This document shows, one piece after another, positions 1 to 10,478 of a stretch of 64,000 bases of DNA. Every line of letters begins with the position of its first letter. The stretch's first letter is position 1. The notes below the pieces were generated by a model, which did no database searches, had not been told where the DNA came from, and saw only the letters and a list, made by a program, of their open reading frames with translations. The DNA comes from Ypsolopha sequella (taxonomy: Eukaryota > Arthropoda > Insecta > Lepidoptera > Ypsolophidae), in NCBI GenBank assembly GCA_934047225.1, contig OW203986.1, forward strand, positions 22,571,221 through 22,635,220, in the 5' to 3' direction. Made by a program: the position numbers and the translations under genes.

Positions 1-150
1 AAACTGAAAAGACAAACAAATTATTGAATACTACTTATGTAGAGGTCGCAGGTTCGAGTCCTGGCCCAGGGAATTTTTTCAAATTCTTGTCTTTGGATTT
101 GTTTCTGATTGATCTTTTCTAGTTTGTAATGCACTCTAATGATACTACGT
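1..150 (+). repeat. tRNA-derived SINE fragment (cut by the window edge)
   Basis: A perfect Pol III B box, GGTTCGAGTCC, lies at 51-61, followed by an AT-rich tail ending near 'aatgcactctaatgat'. The same tail reappears inverted at about 21905-21965, and a degenerate B-box segment is at 22075-22170, so this is a dispersed family and not a tRNA gene. No acceptor-stem pairing or A box is visible in the retained part. Confidence 0.6.
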
Positions 151-831
151 ATGTATTTTCTATATCAAATTTATCTTTAAAAAATTTGTCTCCGGGGATT
201 TTCAGTAGTCCCTCCATGTATATAGCTTACCTAAAGTATGTTTTTAAGATAATAGTTTTCAGTGTAAAGCGAGATATTAATTTTAATACATAACACTTGC
301 TTGTCTCACACTCCAGGGGGGGCTGTGAGTTCTCATTCAACATTTCTGATTGCTTAAAAGAAAGATATTTCCTGAACATTTCCGATGTAGGAGTTTGATT
401 AAATGTCTTATAAATCAAGACAACTCATTTTTGCAACAACGGAAGAGTGATTTACAAATATTGATCTGCGCACTCAAGGTGCTATCGCTACGCCAAATTC
501 GATGACAGTCGAAATAGTAGATTTTGATTATAGTGCCTCGGCCAAAGAGTACATTATATATGCCTCGACTCTCGACTACGTCTCGGCAAAAAAATAAATC
601 AGTCGTACCTTGAAATATCGACACACGCCACGTGTATGAAATGACATCTGCGAAAAATTACATGAAACAATAAAACAAAATAATAAGTCGACAAAAAACA
701 TACAAGAAACCCTTTTGTGCAGTCTGAAACTGTCTGTTTATATCTCACAATAATATTGTTCTGAGCTTTATACTACTCTTATTTATTCTGTCTGTCTGTC
801 AGTATGACACTGTTTTACCATAGTTTCACCA

Positions 832-994
832 GCGGGTGTACCACGTAATTCTGATTTTCATCAACATCAACTTGAGATTGAAATTTGACGTGCGTGCAAA
901 AGAGATGGCACGTTAGGCGGGCGTTGTCGCACGCACGTCAAATTTCAATCTCAAGTTGATGTTGATGAAAATCAGAATTACGTGGTAGACCCGC
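832..994. repeat. Long near-perfect hairpin (66-bp arms, 31-nt loop)
   Basis: The left arm (832-897) and right arm (929-994) are reverse complements with one mismatch in 66 positions; the inner 58-59 bp are perfect. The loop is about 31 nt. There is no ORF inside. Such identity between arms means either a very recent snapback element or arms kept alike by gene conversion. No clear target-site duplication is seen beside the GCGGGT ends. Confidence 0.85.
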
Positions 995-2345
995 AGTTTT
1001 CTTTCTGAAATCTTTTTTTTTACCTTTTTTAACTGTACTGTGCGTGATGAACAAACGGCGTCTGAAAGTCTGAATAACTAACCACGTGAGAATCTATCTT
1101 GACACTATCTCTATGCAAAAAATCACGTATATCCGTTGCTCCATCCATCGCTGCGTAAAAGGACAAACCAACAAATACACTTTCGCATTTATAATTGTAA
1201 GGATAGGTATTTACATAATAAAGCAAAAAATAAATTTTAAGTCTAATATTTATATTTCTGTAGTTACATTTTACAAAAAAAAAAAAACGAAAGTCATCGA
1301 AAGTTTCGTATGACTTCCGCAAGAGTTTTCTTGCTCCTTTCAAATGAATGAAGAAATTTTGATGATTCTTTCACCAAATTATTAAAAAATATATAAAATT
1401 TAAACTCGATTTTTTTTTCTGTGCATCGCGTCTTTGTATAAGGTATTATTTTCTCCTATTTTGCACTAACCGCAAACACGGCGATCGTCCACTTTGCCAC
1501 AGTATAAGACTACTGTGACTCTGCTATGCTCGCTGATGTGAACGTTATTTTAATTTCGTTCGTTTCCGTCGATATTCGTACCAACACAAATTGAGTTGGT
1601 AATTAAGGGGGTATATCGTCAAAATGGATACTTTTTGCAGTTATTTATCTGCTATTCAAAAGAAGTCCCAAGTTAAATACGTTAGTATAACAATTTTGGG
1701 ACCTTTTTCTAGATTTTGGTCTATCAGAAACGCGATTGGAGGAATTTCACTCGATAGAAATAATTATTGAAATGGGGTCTAAATTTACACATTTTTTGAT
1801 ATTCTGACAAATCGGGATAGCATACAGACTTCAAAAATATTTATTTAGATGGGTTTTAGCAATACCTAAATTACTGGTTTTGGAAATTTCCATAGCTATT
1901 TTATTTGTAGTTTTAAGCAATTATATGATAGTGATTAAAAAAAAAATAATAAACTTTATATTTTTTCGATATATTTCGGCCTCATCAGTGAGGCCGTCAT
2001 CAGTCGAGTGGTTGACAGGTAAAAATGATAAAAAAATATATATGAAAACAAGTTGGTACAGTCTGAAAAGGTTATGATAGGAATTATTTACATAAAAAAA
2101 AAAAAAAAATTATGAAAGAAAGGTGGTAAAATAAAAAAAGAAACAGTTTGGAGGGGAGTACTTGTTGATTAGTTAATTATGTATTAATTTAAAACCGACA
2201 TTTTGTAAATTTTCCCCGATTCCGCCCCTCTTGCACTGCGGGTCTTTCCGCCTGGAGTAACGGGGACCTTTGCACGGACGACATATCACCTTAAGTCTTA
2301 ATTCGTCGAAATCTTAAATTAAAAAAATAATTTTGATGCGCTTAA
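995..2345. other. No gene seen
   Basis: AT-rich sequence with homopolymer runs. Short ORFs here have no recognisable motif. A small GC-rich inverted motif (GGCCTCATCAGTGAGGCC) lies near 1978-1996, inside a 'cgatatatttcgg' context like that of the foldback at 35361-35657. Confidence 0.5.
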
Positions 2346-2851
2346 CTACGTTTCGGTATGCTTTTGCAAAAGATTCATAACGTCGATTCTGAAAGCGATT
2401 TTCTGCTTTTGGTTCATATTTCTGATCATTGGCAGCATCGATTTAAAGAATGCCATATCATCATCCTCTTTGGGCGGTGAAGATCTGTCTGTTGTATCCT
2501 TATAGTTACTGCTGCTTAGAGCCTCGTCTTGGGTTCTCACGTCATCTATAGTAGCCACAGCTAATGATTCTAAATCGGGCTTGACTTCGTAATATTCCCC
2601 AACTTCGTAAACAGCATCATCGTCTTCATCAGTAAACTTCATTCTTTTTGCTCCTTCTTCATCGAATTCAGAATTTATATTAATATCGTCTTGCGTTAGG
2701 CTATTGTTCAATTTTACTTGATAATTTTTTAGCAGTAAATCATCCAGAAAATAAAGAATTTTGCTATGCAGGTAATTGGACTTTTGACCTTTTTTTATTG
2801 CTCGTCGATAGTTGTCACGGAGATTCCTCCATTTTGTTGAGAGCGTGAAAC
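2346..2851 (-). CDS. MADF-BESS protein, exon 2 (C-terminal half of MADF plus BESS domain)
   Basis: This is the second and last coding exon of a predicted 227-residue protein. It starts after a splice acceptor (TTTCAG, AG at 2853-2852) and opens with the second half of the MADF domain (KWRNLRDNYRRAIKK). An acidic, serine-rich linker follows, then a C-terminal BESS motif (FFKSMLPMIRNMNQKQK) and the stop. MADF is a Myb/SANT-like DNA-binding domain and BESS a protein-interaction motif; insect members (Adf-1 and relatives) are nuclear sequence-specific regulators. The codon split across the junction is T|GT (Cys), which agrees with exon 1. The ATG-like start at 2711 is internal, because the frame stays open upstream to the acceptor. 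Target genes cannot be read from the sequence. Confidence 0.85.
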
Positions 2852-3449
2852 CTGAAAGATATTATAAAACAGTACCAATTTCATAAAGTTTTTTTCACGA
2901 AAGAAGTCCCGTGGTTTAGGGCTTTTTCGTTTTTATCTTTTGACAAAGATAATTTGCCATGGGGCTTCATTCGTGAAAAGAACTTTACATGATATTTTCT
3001 TAAGGAATGTGCAATTGTAGTTTAAAATATTTGGGTTCTGCAGTGCTGTTTTATAAACATAGAATGATTAAATCGCGAAAATATATTTTTTCGGTTTCAT
3101 CACAAAATGTCATGATAGGGATAGGTATAAAAAATATTGTTCAATATCGTTCAAAGAAAATAAATATTGTACAAAAACAGTCGACATTTCAATCGCCATG
3201 AAAATTTTATAGATTTTTTGACCATAATTTTCGTAATTTTCTATATCTGAAGTAATCTGAATCGATAACAAATAGAAAAAAAAACCTTATTAATAACAAG
3301 CTGTTATTTAGGTCATGGACTAAAACAAACAAAATATCAAGTAGATCGTTGAAATTGATTCAATATTTTAGGCTGAAATATATTTTACGCTGAATTATTT
3401 GTTTTCAAAAAGCTTGTTGCACAGCAAGTGCTACATACTTAACATACAT

Positions 3450-3711
3450 ACAAGGTGACATTTTGATCATCGTCCGAATTCATACTGGAGGATTGATAAC
3501 TGATCAGTTGTATCTTGGATCAATAACAATTTTTATGAAATTTGTAAAATGAAATTTCGGTTTAGAAATTCACTTCCAGTTCCGAGTGAATCACTATGGG
3601 GAGTCGAAATTTCATTTTACGAATTTTACAAAAATTGTTATTGATCCATGATACTGATTACTTACCAAGCCAACAGAATGAATTTGGACGATGATCAAAA
3701 AGTCGCCTTGT
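3450..3711. mobile_element. ACAAGGTGA foldback MITE, copy 1
   Basis: Long inverted ends start ACAAGGTGACATTTTGATC and finish as the complement, CGCCTTGT. The halves mirror each other around a GAAATTTC-type centre. The same family occurs at 6241-6504, 19480-19721, 30233-30430 and 37271-37468. The flanks are AT/TA, in keeping with a short TA-type target. It lies in the intron of the MADF-BESS gene and has no coding capacity. Confidence 0.85.
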
Positions 3712-3932
3712 ATACTCACGCCTGTCTCCCAGAGAGGTAAGCAGAGGCTATAGTCATACAAGCTCTTCTATTCCGGGTACTTTTGACGTTGCCCTTATTC
3801 TAGTATGTCAACAATCAATCACTATCTAATAATTGGTACAAGGTAATTGGTAACACTGTGCTACAAGGATCTTATGGCGCGTGGATTGGTCGTCTCCAAA
3901 ATCAGAACTAACCCCGCTACCATACTCCCCCT

Positions 3933-4657
3933 GCGTTCCGAAATAGAATTATATCGCTAAAATTGATTACGAATGAATGAGGTGAATAGCTAATAATCCA
4001 TGAGTGAAGCAAATGCGTTCATTCATTCGTATGACTTTCGTGGCTCATGCGACGGAGGTGAGGCGATGTGAGCGTTGAACGGAATTGAATGTCAAAAATT
4101 GTTTTCGCTCTATTATTTCAGCAGTTCAAATCAGACAAACTATTGTATAAGTTTTATTCGGCCATGAGAAAAACAAATGAAAAGTCTTGAATGTGAAGTC
4201 GTGTATTTTATATTTGTAAATGTGTTTGTGGACTCGATAAAAAAAATATAAGTTTGAAATTGAATCGGAGTCAATATGATCGAGCTTCAAAGGGTAAGTT
4301 GCATTGTGCAATAAGTGGTGAATGATGCGCTGATCAGCTTCTTCGTCGCTAGTGTTCGATTCGGATGTAGAGCAGTTCGCCAGATTGGCTATCGTCGCTA
4401 TCCGAGTCTACGTTGAAGAACAGTGCTACAAACTCTTCTTGTTCCATCACGAATCACGGCACTTTGACGAGATAAAATAAAATAATCGTATTGTATTCTG
4501 TCGTAAGAGGTTATAGTTAAGCTGTATCTTTTTTAATGCGGTCCGAATGATAAGCTATCTTTCACATCGTTTGCTAGCTCACAAATTACGGACCAGTCAT
4601 CGGTCACACTTTAAATCATTCATAGCTTTTATCGATGTAATTCTATTTCGGACCGCA
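3933..4657. mobile_element. 725-bp element with ~30-bp inverted ends (TGCGTTCCGAAATAG)
   Basis: The left end (TGCGTTCCGAAATAGAAT) and right end (ATTCTATTTCGGACCGCA) are imperfect complements over about 30 bp. A second GGTCCGAA motif starts at 4537, giving a smaller inverted pair inside. No target-site duplication could be confirmed, so the superfamily is open. It is intronic, and ORFs inside show no motif. Confidence 0.5.
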
Positions 4658-4887
4658 CGGTCCGTGTTTCACAGGCGCCTCCCTGTCACTGTCATTCACG
4701 CGCCATCAGGTCAATTCGGGTCCTTGTAGCACTGTACTAAGTATGTTCCTACTTTTATGAACATTTCACGCGACCAGCGTTTTGAAAACTAAAAATACGT
4801 TTTAATTTTTTATTTGGTCTACAAACGTGAGACACGTACTTACAAGTGTTTTGTGGTTATTCATCACGTGGTTTGAGACCCAAACCA

Positions 4888-5165
4888 TAGATAACATAAT
4901 ATACGGACATCATCCATCAGCCTAGTTCGTCCACTGCTGGACCAAAGCCTTTCCAGGGCTTTGCCACTCCCGGCGGTCATCCTGGAAGAATTGCCCATAC
5001 TCACACACGCTGGGCAGGCGGGTTGGTGAGCGCGGTGCCGGAACCCTCGCACCAGTGACGCCGCTGCCCGTCACCAGTCTGTTCCATATAAGGCCCGGCT
5101 ATTAGGGATGGATATACCGCCATCCATCGGTCCCAGGCATGGTAGGCCTCCTGGTTTTTTGGCTG
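4888..5165 (-). mobile_element. RTE-like LINE 3' end (truncated copy)
   Basis: Homologous to 53750-54065 (+) and to the split copy at 60715-60762 / 63760-63985 (-). In the sense direction the family ends with a frame reading DRREWQS.GKAYVQ.WTN-stop and a short (GATG)n tail. This is the usual layout of RTE-clade 3' ends. This copy lies in the MADF-BESS intron, and its short ORFs are remnants without function. Confidence 0.6.
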
Positions 5166-5451
5166 TGAGCTAAGTGAAGTTAAATAAAATCTTGTAAAAT
5201 AGGCTAAATCTGTTTTTATATATTTAGTGACCATTAGCCTTTTGCCCAAGAAGTGTTCAAGTTTCCAAGTGTAGTGGTTCGATTGATAAGGTTTTGCTAT
5301 CGAGCAATATACAATCACAAGGTCCTACTTTTAGCACCTTTTTAACGGGTGCCTGATCAATATTCAAATTCTATAAATTGTAGTTTTGCCCTCAGTGTGC
5401 ACAAATGTAACATTAATCACCCATTTCATTAACATTTTTGTGGGTTTAATT

Positions 5452-5757
5452 TTTAGGGTTCCGTACCCAAAGGGTAACCAACGGGACCCTATTACTAAGA
5501 CTCCGCTGTCCGTCTGTCTGTCCGTCTGTCCGTCTGTCACCAGGCTGTATCTAATGAACCGTGATATTTAGACAGTTGAAATTTTCACAGATGATGTATT
5601 TCTGTTGCCGCTATAACAACAAATACTAAAAAACAGAATAAAATAAATATTTAAGGGGGCTCCCATACAACAGACATGTTTTTCTTTGCCGTTTTTTATA
5701 GATAATGGTATGGAACCCTTCGTGCGCGAGTCCGACTCGCACTTGGCCGGTTTTTTT
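5452..5757 (+). repeat. (GTCT)n-core interspersed repeat, ~300-bp form
   Basis: Begins TTTTTAGGGTTCCGTACCC and ends in GGAACCCTTCGTGCG, a short hairpin (GCGAGTCCGACTCGC), then TTGGCCGG and a T run. The core carries GTCC/GTCT repeats. The ends are short inverted copies of AGGGTTCCGTACC. Nearly identical copies are at 33123-33418 (+) and 49957-50247 (-). No ORF is conserved. The class (SINE, MITE or other) is unresolved. Confidence 0.75.
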
Positions 5758-5826
5758 TATTGCTAGCCGTGGTGATAGAGGCCGTAGTAACACGTATTCT
5801 GTGAAAATCCATTGGCTACCTATAGC

Positions 5827-6527
5827 TAGGGTTGCCATAACTTCTAGGAATCAATTCGGGACGTTTTCTCTTCCGATGCCCAAAACTCATAACACATTCA
5901 ACGCCGACACGCGGCTTTTCAACTACACCATACATAGCACGCACGTGTACATAGTGAGAGACAAAGTATGTTTTTTAACAAATACCCTCTGATCTCAACC
6001 GTAGTGGCTATCAAAAGTATAAAATAAGTTCAAATAAAAAAAAAAACTACATTATAACATTAAAGTTTTTATTCTAAATGTTACATGTCTAAAATTTTCA
6101 ACTTAAATTAACATCAAATCACTTAGTTATTTTTTAGCCCAGTCATACTTTGAAGTTGATTTTACTTTTGCAGTAACTTTGAAATACGGGACATGTAGTA
6201 ATACTGGACGGGATGGTCAAATACGGTGACAGTCCCGTATACAAGGTGACTTTTTGATCATCGTCCAAATTCACGCTGGAGGCTTGATAAGTGATCAGTA
6301 TCTTGGATCAATAACAATTTTTGTGAAATTTGTAAAATGAAATTTCGGCTTCCCATAGAAATTCACTTCCAGTTCCGAGTGAATCACTATGGGGAGTTGA
6401 AATTTCATTTTACGTATTTTACAAAAATTGTTATTGATCCATGATACTGATCACTTACCAAGCCACCAGTATGAATTTGGACGATGATCAAAAAGTCACC
6501 TTGTATATGGGACGTATGGTAACCCTA
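5827..6527. mobile_element. Non-autonomous hAT-like element with CGGGAC motifs (contains a MITE)
   Basis: Ends TAGGGTTGCCATAAC and GTATGGTAACCCTA are inverted. The flanks cctatagc (5819-5826) and actatagc (6528-6535) match at 7 of 8 bases, the 8-bp duplication size of hAT transposons. Subterminal CGGGAC or its complement GTCCCG occurs several times, as in the 249-bp element at 41057-41305, so both belong to one family. A foldback MITE (6241-6504) is inserted near the right end. No transposase is encoded. Confidence 0.7.
6241..6504. mobile_element. ACAAGGTGA foldback MITE, copy 2
   Basis: Runs from ACAAGGTGACTTTTTGATC to AAAAGTCACCTTGT, with the halves inverted. It is nested inside the hAT-like element at 5827-6527, so it landed after that element. 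Confidence 0.85.
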
Positions 6528-6718
6528 ACTATAGCGGCGGGCAGTCCCTCCCTTGTGATAGAAGGACAGACAAACAGACAGACAGACAGGTCAGGCTTAG
6601 TAATAGGGTCCCGTTTGGCAGCCTTCAGGTATGAAACCCTAATAACAGATAACAAACTTACATAAGACTTGTTATCTACTACTGCGAAATGCTAATACTT
6701 AATTAGGTACCTACTTAC

Positions 6719-6896
6719 ATAGTCCATTTTTCTCAGCGTTCGATTTCTCGTCGAAATCGTTGTAGAAAATTCTGCATATTTCCTCCCAAGCTCGCTTTTT
6801 GGCTATTCTGTCGTTGTAATTACCACTGAGCATATCCCAAAGAATATGTCTTTTCTGGACTTCTTCCACAAACATTATTAAATCTATACCATCCAT
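6719..6896 (-). CDS. MADF-BESS protein, exon 1 (N-terminal half of MADF domain)
   Basis: This exon begins at ATG (6896-6894) and encodes MDGIDLIMFVEEVQ followed by WDMLSGNYNDR and KRAWEEICRIF, the first helices of a MADF domain (LI..V...P.L.......Y......AW..I). It ends at 6719 with a strong donor, T|GTAAGT. The split codon joins in frame to the exon at 2346-2851 across a 3867-bp intron full of repeats. The exon has no stop before the donor. Reading on through the donor gives only a few residues and a stop, which supports splicing. The promoter lies right of 6896, but no clear TATA or initiator can be assigned. This is the only credible host gene in the window. Confidence 0.85.
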
Positions 6897-7569
6897 ATCT
6901 ACGGTTAAAACGAGGTAAAATTAAACAAAACAAACTAAATATGTATCTAATTTCAAGGAAGTCAAAGTGCGTCTGACTGGCGATATGGCGATTTGACGCT
7001 CGTCGTCACGCTCGTGCTCGTGCGTCTCAATATTATTATTAATGTCAAGTTTTACATTCATTCAATATTACTCTTTATGTAGTCTAAATAAGATTTAACT
7101 TGTTATACTACAGGAGAAGGATGCGTGTATACCGAAGAAAGAGAAGAAAATATGATAAGTAAAAACACAAACCACATGGGCAACACTAACGCCATCTTTG
7201 GGCTGAAGCTCTAACATGAATATACTCTGGACGCGACTTGCGGGCACAGTGCACAAACACAATGAAGTGCTTGCTAAAACGTACGCGCTGGGAGTGTTAG
7301 CATCACGCTGTAACGACTACAGATGGCGCTTGGTAATAAAAAAACCTATTTCTTTTAAATTTTTTTTTCTTTTTGGAAAGACTCGCAGTGCGTGAGGGAC
7401 GGATTCCAGCAAAAATTAAATTAGTTTTAGATTTATATAAAATCAACTACATAAGACATCGGCATACATATAGACCGAATTTGGATATTGTTAATATTAT
7501 AATCTAATAAAATGTCGTTAAGAGCCGTTTAGCAGGCGGATTGTGTAAAACCCGCCTTTTTCTAATTAA

Positions 7570-7739
7570 TCAAAACAGAACAACCTCAACAAAACCTCAT
7601 TAGTTAGGTGAGACCTATGTATTGTGTAAACTGTCGTCGATTGGTTTCTGTAAATTAGAATTTTAATGTTTAAAACATAGAAATGTTGCGATGACAGTTT
7701 ACAAAATAGATACATAGATAAGGTTTTGTTGAGGAAATA
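7570..7739. repeat. Foldback sequence (CCTCAACAAAACCT ends)
   Basis: CCTCAACAAAACCT near 7581 is the complement of AGGTTTTGTTGAGG near 7735, and more paired blocks lie inside (TGTAAACTGTC / GACAGTTTACA). It sits just inside the left end of the TTAA-flanked element. Confidence 0.55.
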
Positions 7740-7943
7740 TTGAGCAAATTTTAAATAGCTCAATCAAATTTTTTACCCACACTGCTTATTCTTTAAAAGC
7801 AAGTCTAACGCGTACCTTTTTTCTAAATATAAAAACATTAAATAAACAGATCACTGAATATCTTTCGATCATTGAATATTTCATAATTATTGTAATTTTC
7901 AACAAAACTAGGGGGTAACTGGTAACTCAGTTGACAACACCGT

Positions 7944-9806
7944 TTTTAGGGTTCTGTAGTCAACAACAAGGAACCCTTATAGTTTCGCCATGTCCGTCTG
8001 TCTGTCTGTCTGTCTGTCCGCGGCTTAGCTTAGAGACTATTACCATAGTAAAACCAGAACAGTAGTTTAACTTCAAGCAAAGGTACATCGCGCGGCTAAT
8101 ATGTGCGCGTGCTAGTACGCATGAACTACAGTACGCACACAACAGCAATATCTTAGTATACAAGGTAGGCGCTAGTCGGGGTCACGCCGCGATCGCGCTC
8201 AGTCAAGTCTCTCGAACAAGCCGCCACGCCGCGAGCCGCGCGTCACCGACCAATTCAAATATGTTGACAGCACGCAATCATAACGCAATCGAACATATTG
8301 GACTGTCTTCGGTTGCCTCAATAATAATTCCTCAAATCCAGAGTTATCGTTCTTCTCAATATCTACTCAACAAGAAAGGTGAATAAGAATTGATGGTATA
8401 TATAAATAATAATGTGAAATGTAAACCGTATTTTCTTTGTTCACATTTAACATAGGTACCTATGATCATAACTGTGCTATGTTTGTTAATTATTCAAGGT
8501 GTTTTTAAACATGGAGCTGATATGGTTGAAATCACAAAGATTTTTTAATTTTAGACTAGGACCCAATGTTTGATTAGATACTTGAATTTTATTATGTACT
8601 TTAACGAATTTAACTGATTAGTTTAGGTAACAATCACAAAGATTTTTAAGCAAAGGCGTCGCCAGGGGCGGCACGATGACATAAATTGTAGGTAAAATAA
8701 ACAAATTTTAAGTTTTTAACATAATCTTCTTGGGTTTCTCGCGAATTTTTCGACTACTTTATTACTAAAATCATAAAAGTTTTTTGAATCTCTAGGGGGG
8801 ACAGCTACCCCCTTCCCCCCTTTGATGATGCCCATGTTTTTAAAGTAAAGTTCAGGAGCCAATATTTTTTCTTACAATAATTAAGATAAGCAAGTAAGAT
8901 TTCTTTATGAATTATAGTGTCTATATGTTTATTATGTATGATAGTAGGTGGTATCATAGTAGTAGGTATGTTTGTTTGGATGTTTCACTACGTCGTCGAT
9001 TGATACCTCATTTGTCATAATCGGCTTCAAAACATTTTCAGTATTGATTTTTTATTAGCTACGAAAATAGAAGAAGGGACAACCCTGCAACAGTAGGTAT
9101 TTAAGTCTTGTACGGGGCGTGAGTTAAACTACTGTTCTGGTTTTACTATGCTATTACTCGTAGTACTAGAAAGCTGTAATTTGGCATGGGTAATGGGTAT
9201 ACATATTTATCACGCCGATAAAGTGGTATAGTCAAATTTTGAAAAAGTTTTTTTTTTTAGGGTACCTCCCCACCTAAAGTGGGGATGATTTTTTTTTCTC
9301 GTCTATCCCCTAGTGTGGGGTGTCGTTGGATAGGTAATTTAAAAATATCGGGGTGTGAGAAGACCATTTTTCGATCCAGGGTTCCATTTGCGAAATATTA
9401 GCTTAAATTAATAATTAAGCTTAAAAGTGTTAATTTTTGTTAGAGTGAAGTGTCCCCCCCCTGTCAGCGAAACGGTTGTATTTGGAGACGTGAAAAAAAT
9501 CACAGCAGTAGTATACATAACGAAATGAAAAGAAAAATTATCACAGCTAAGTAGGCTTTACAAGTTAACGAGTACAGATCGCGCCAAACTTTTAGTCCCT
9601 TCTAAACACGGGGCGATTCGCATCAGCAGGAACAACATGTATGGGCCGTTCTTGGGAAGAGCAACTTCCGAGCGTTGTAGAAGTTTGGCGCGATCTGTAT
9701 TAGTCGACAAACTTATAAAATGTTGTTGGAGAAGAAGTCCGCATATTGTGCAGGGGTACGGAACCCTACACTGCGCATGGCCCGACACGCACTTGGCCGG
9801 TTTCCT
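7944..9806 (+). repeat. (GTCT)n-core repeat, ~750-bp form, interrupted copy
   Basis: Starts TTTTTAGGGTTCTGTAGTC, carries (GTCT)n at 7990-8020, and ends ACTTGGCCGG near 9801. The homologous copy at 42340-43037 (inverted) is uninterrupted, which shows that 8044-9150 is an insertion. A sub-palindrome with ACAGATCGCGCCAAA ends lies at 9574-9699 and is shared with 42410-42536. Confidence 0.7.
8044..9150. mobile_element. 1107-bp element with 29-bp near-identical inverted ends
   Basis: CATAGTAAAACCAGAACAG at 8044 is matched by its complement ending at 9150, over 29 bp without a mismatch. The 7-bp ctattac is present on both sides (8037-8043 and 9151-9157). The uninterrupted paralogue at about 42950 confirms an insertion. 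The interior has a GC-rich block (8165-8260) unlike its surroundings, and no ORF with a recognised domain. The superfamily is not assigned; a 7-8-bp duplication would fit hAT or P-like elements. Confidence 0.75.
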
Positions 9807-9874
9807 ATAGTAACTCGAGGACAAACTCGTCCCCTGAGTTACCATACATTTATTGCAGAGAATTCTTAATTAAC

Positions 9875-9950
9875 ATTATATCATTGCAGTATGAAAACGC
9901 AGAAAGAAAAGTAAATATGGATGTGAGGAGCTCTGAACCGGGATTATTAA
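9875..9950 (-). repeat. Palindromic tRNA-B-box repeat, partial inverted copy
   Basis: Contains ATCATTGCAGTATGAAAACG and GAGCTCTGAACCGGGAT, which match the complement of the element at 26361-26480. A third copy is at 45652-45712. Confidence 0.55.
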
Positions 9951-10309
9951 TATTAAATTCTTAATATTTTTTTATTTTTAAGCGTTACGATATTATCTAG
10001 TTAGTGAATAAAACCAATTTCCGAAAAGAAAACAGCCAAATTGTAAATTTTGTGGTTGAATACTGGCAAAGACTCAAAAAGTTGTGTGGGTAAAAAAGTT
10101 GATTGACCCAAATTTGTGTATTCAGTTTTGTTTAATTACAAAAAGGCGGGTTTTTTACAATCCACCTGCTAAACGGCTCTTAAGGTATGTATGTCATTCC
10201 TATTCGTCAAAAGTGTCGACGAAGACCTTATTTTAATAATTATTTCTATCGAGCGAAATTTCTTCAATCACGTTTCTGTACTACAAGAAACTAGAAAAAG
10301 GTTTCAAAA

Positions 10310-10478
10310 TTGACCGAAAAATATGAAAAAAAACAAGGTAATATGTGCTTACGTAAATTATACAGGAAAAATATAGCGGTTGAGAAATTCACGAAAACGA
10401 ATGACTAAATTCCTAAAACTGTCGCATTACGGAATCCTAGATACGCGAGTCTGACTCGCACTTGATCGGTTTTTTTAC
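10310..10478 (+). repeat. 3' fragment of the third (GTCT)n-repeat form
   Basis: Shares 'aaatatagcggttgagaaattcacga' type sequence and the end TACGCGAGTCTGACTCGCAC with 39949-40621. The 5' part is missing. Confidence 0.5.

Larger units (their letters stand above)
5760..6660 (-). repeat. (GTCT)n-core repeat fragment, interrupted by a hAT-like element
   Basis: The pieces 5760-5826 and 6536-6660 read as an inverted partial copy: 'cacgtattctgtgaaaat' on the left, and a (GACA)n block plus 'ttagtaatagggtcccgt' on the right. They are split by the 5827-6527 insertion and its target duplication. Related unbroken sequence is at about 41314-41375. Confidence 0.55.
7522..10180. mobile_element. TTAA-flanked element with ~55-bp inverted ends (piggyBac-type target)
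   Basis: TTAA stands at 7518-7521 and 10181-10184. Between them, GAGCCGTTTAGCAGGCGGAT on the left matches the complement of ATCCACCTGCTAAACGGCTC on the right, and similarity runs on past the AAACCCGCCTTTTT stretch for about 55 bp. TTAA duplication is typical of piggyBac transposons, but the ends do not start with the usual CCC, so the family is inferred only from the target. No transposase frame is seen. The interior is occupied by later insertions (7944-9806, itself split by 8044-9150). Confidence 0.65.

Noticed and set aside
4864..5318. ORFs of 62 and 105 codons as host genes
   Set aside because: They lie antisense or out of phase in the RTE-like 3' end, which recurs at 53.8 and 63.8 kb.
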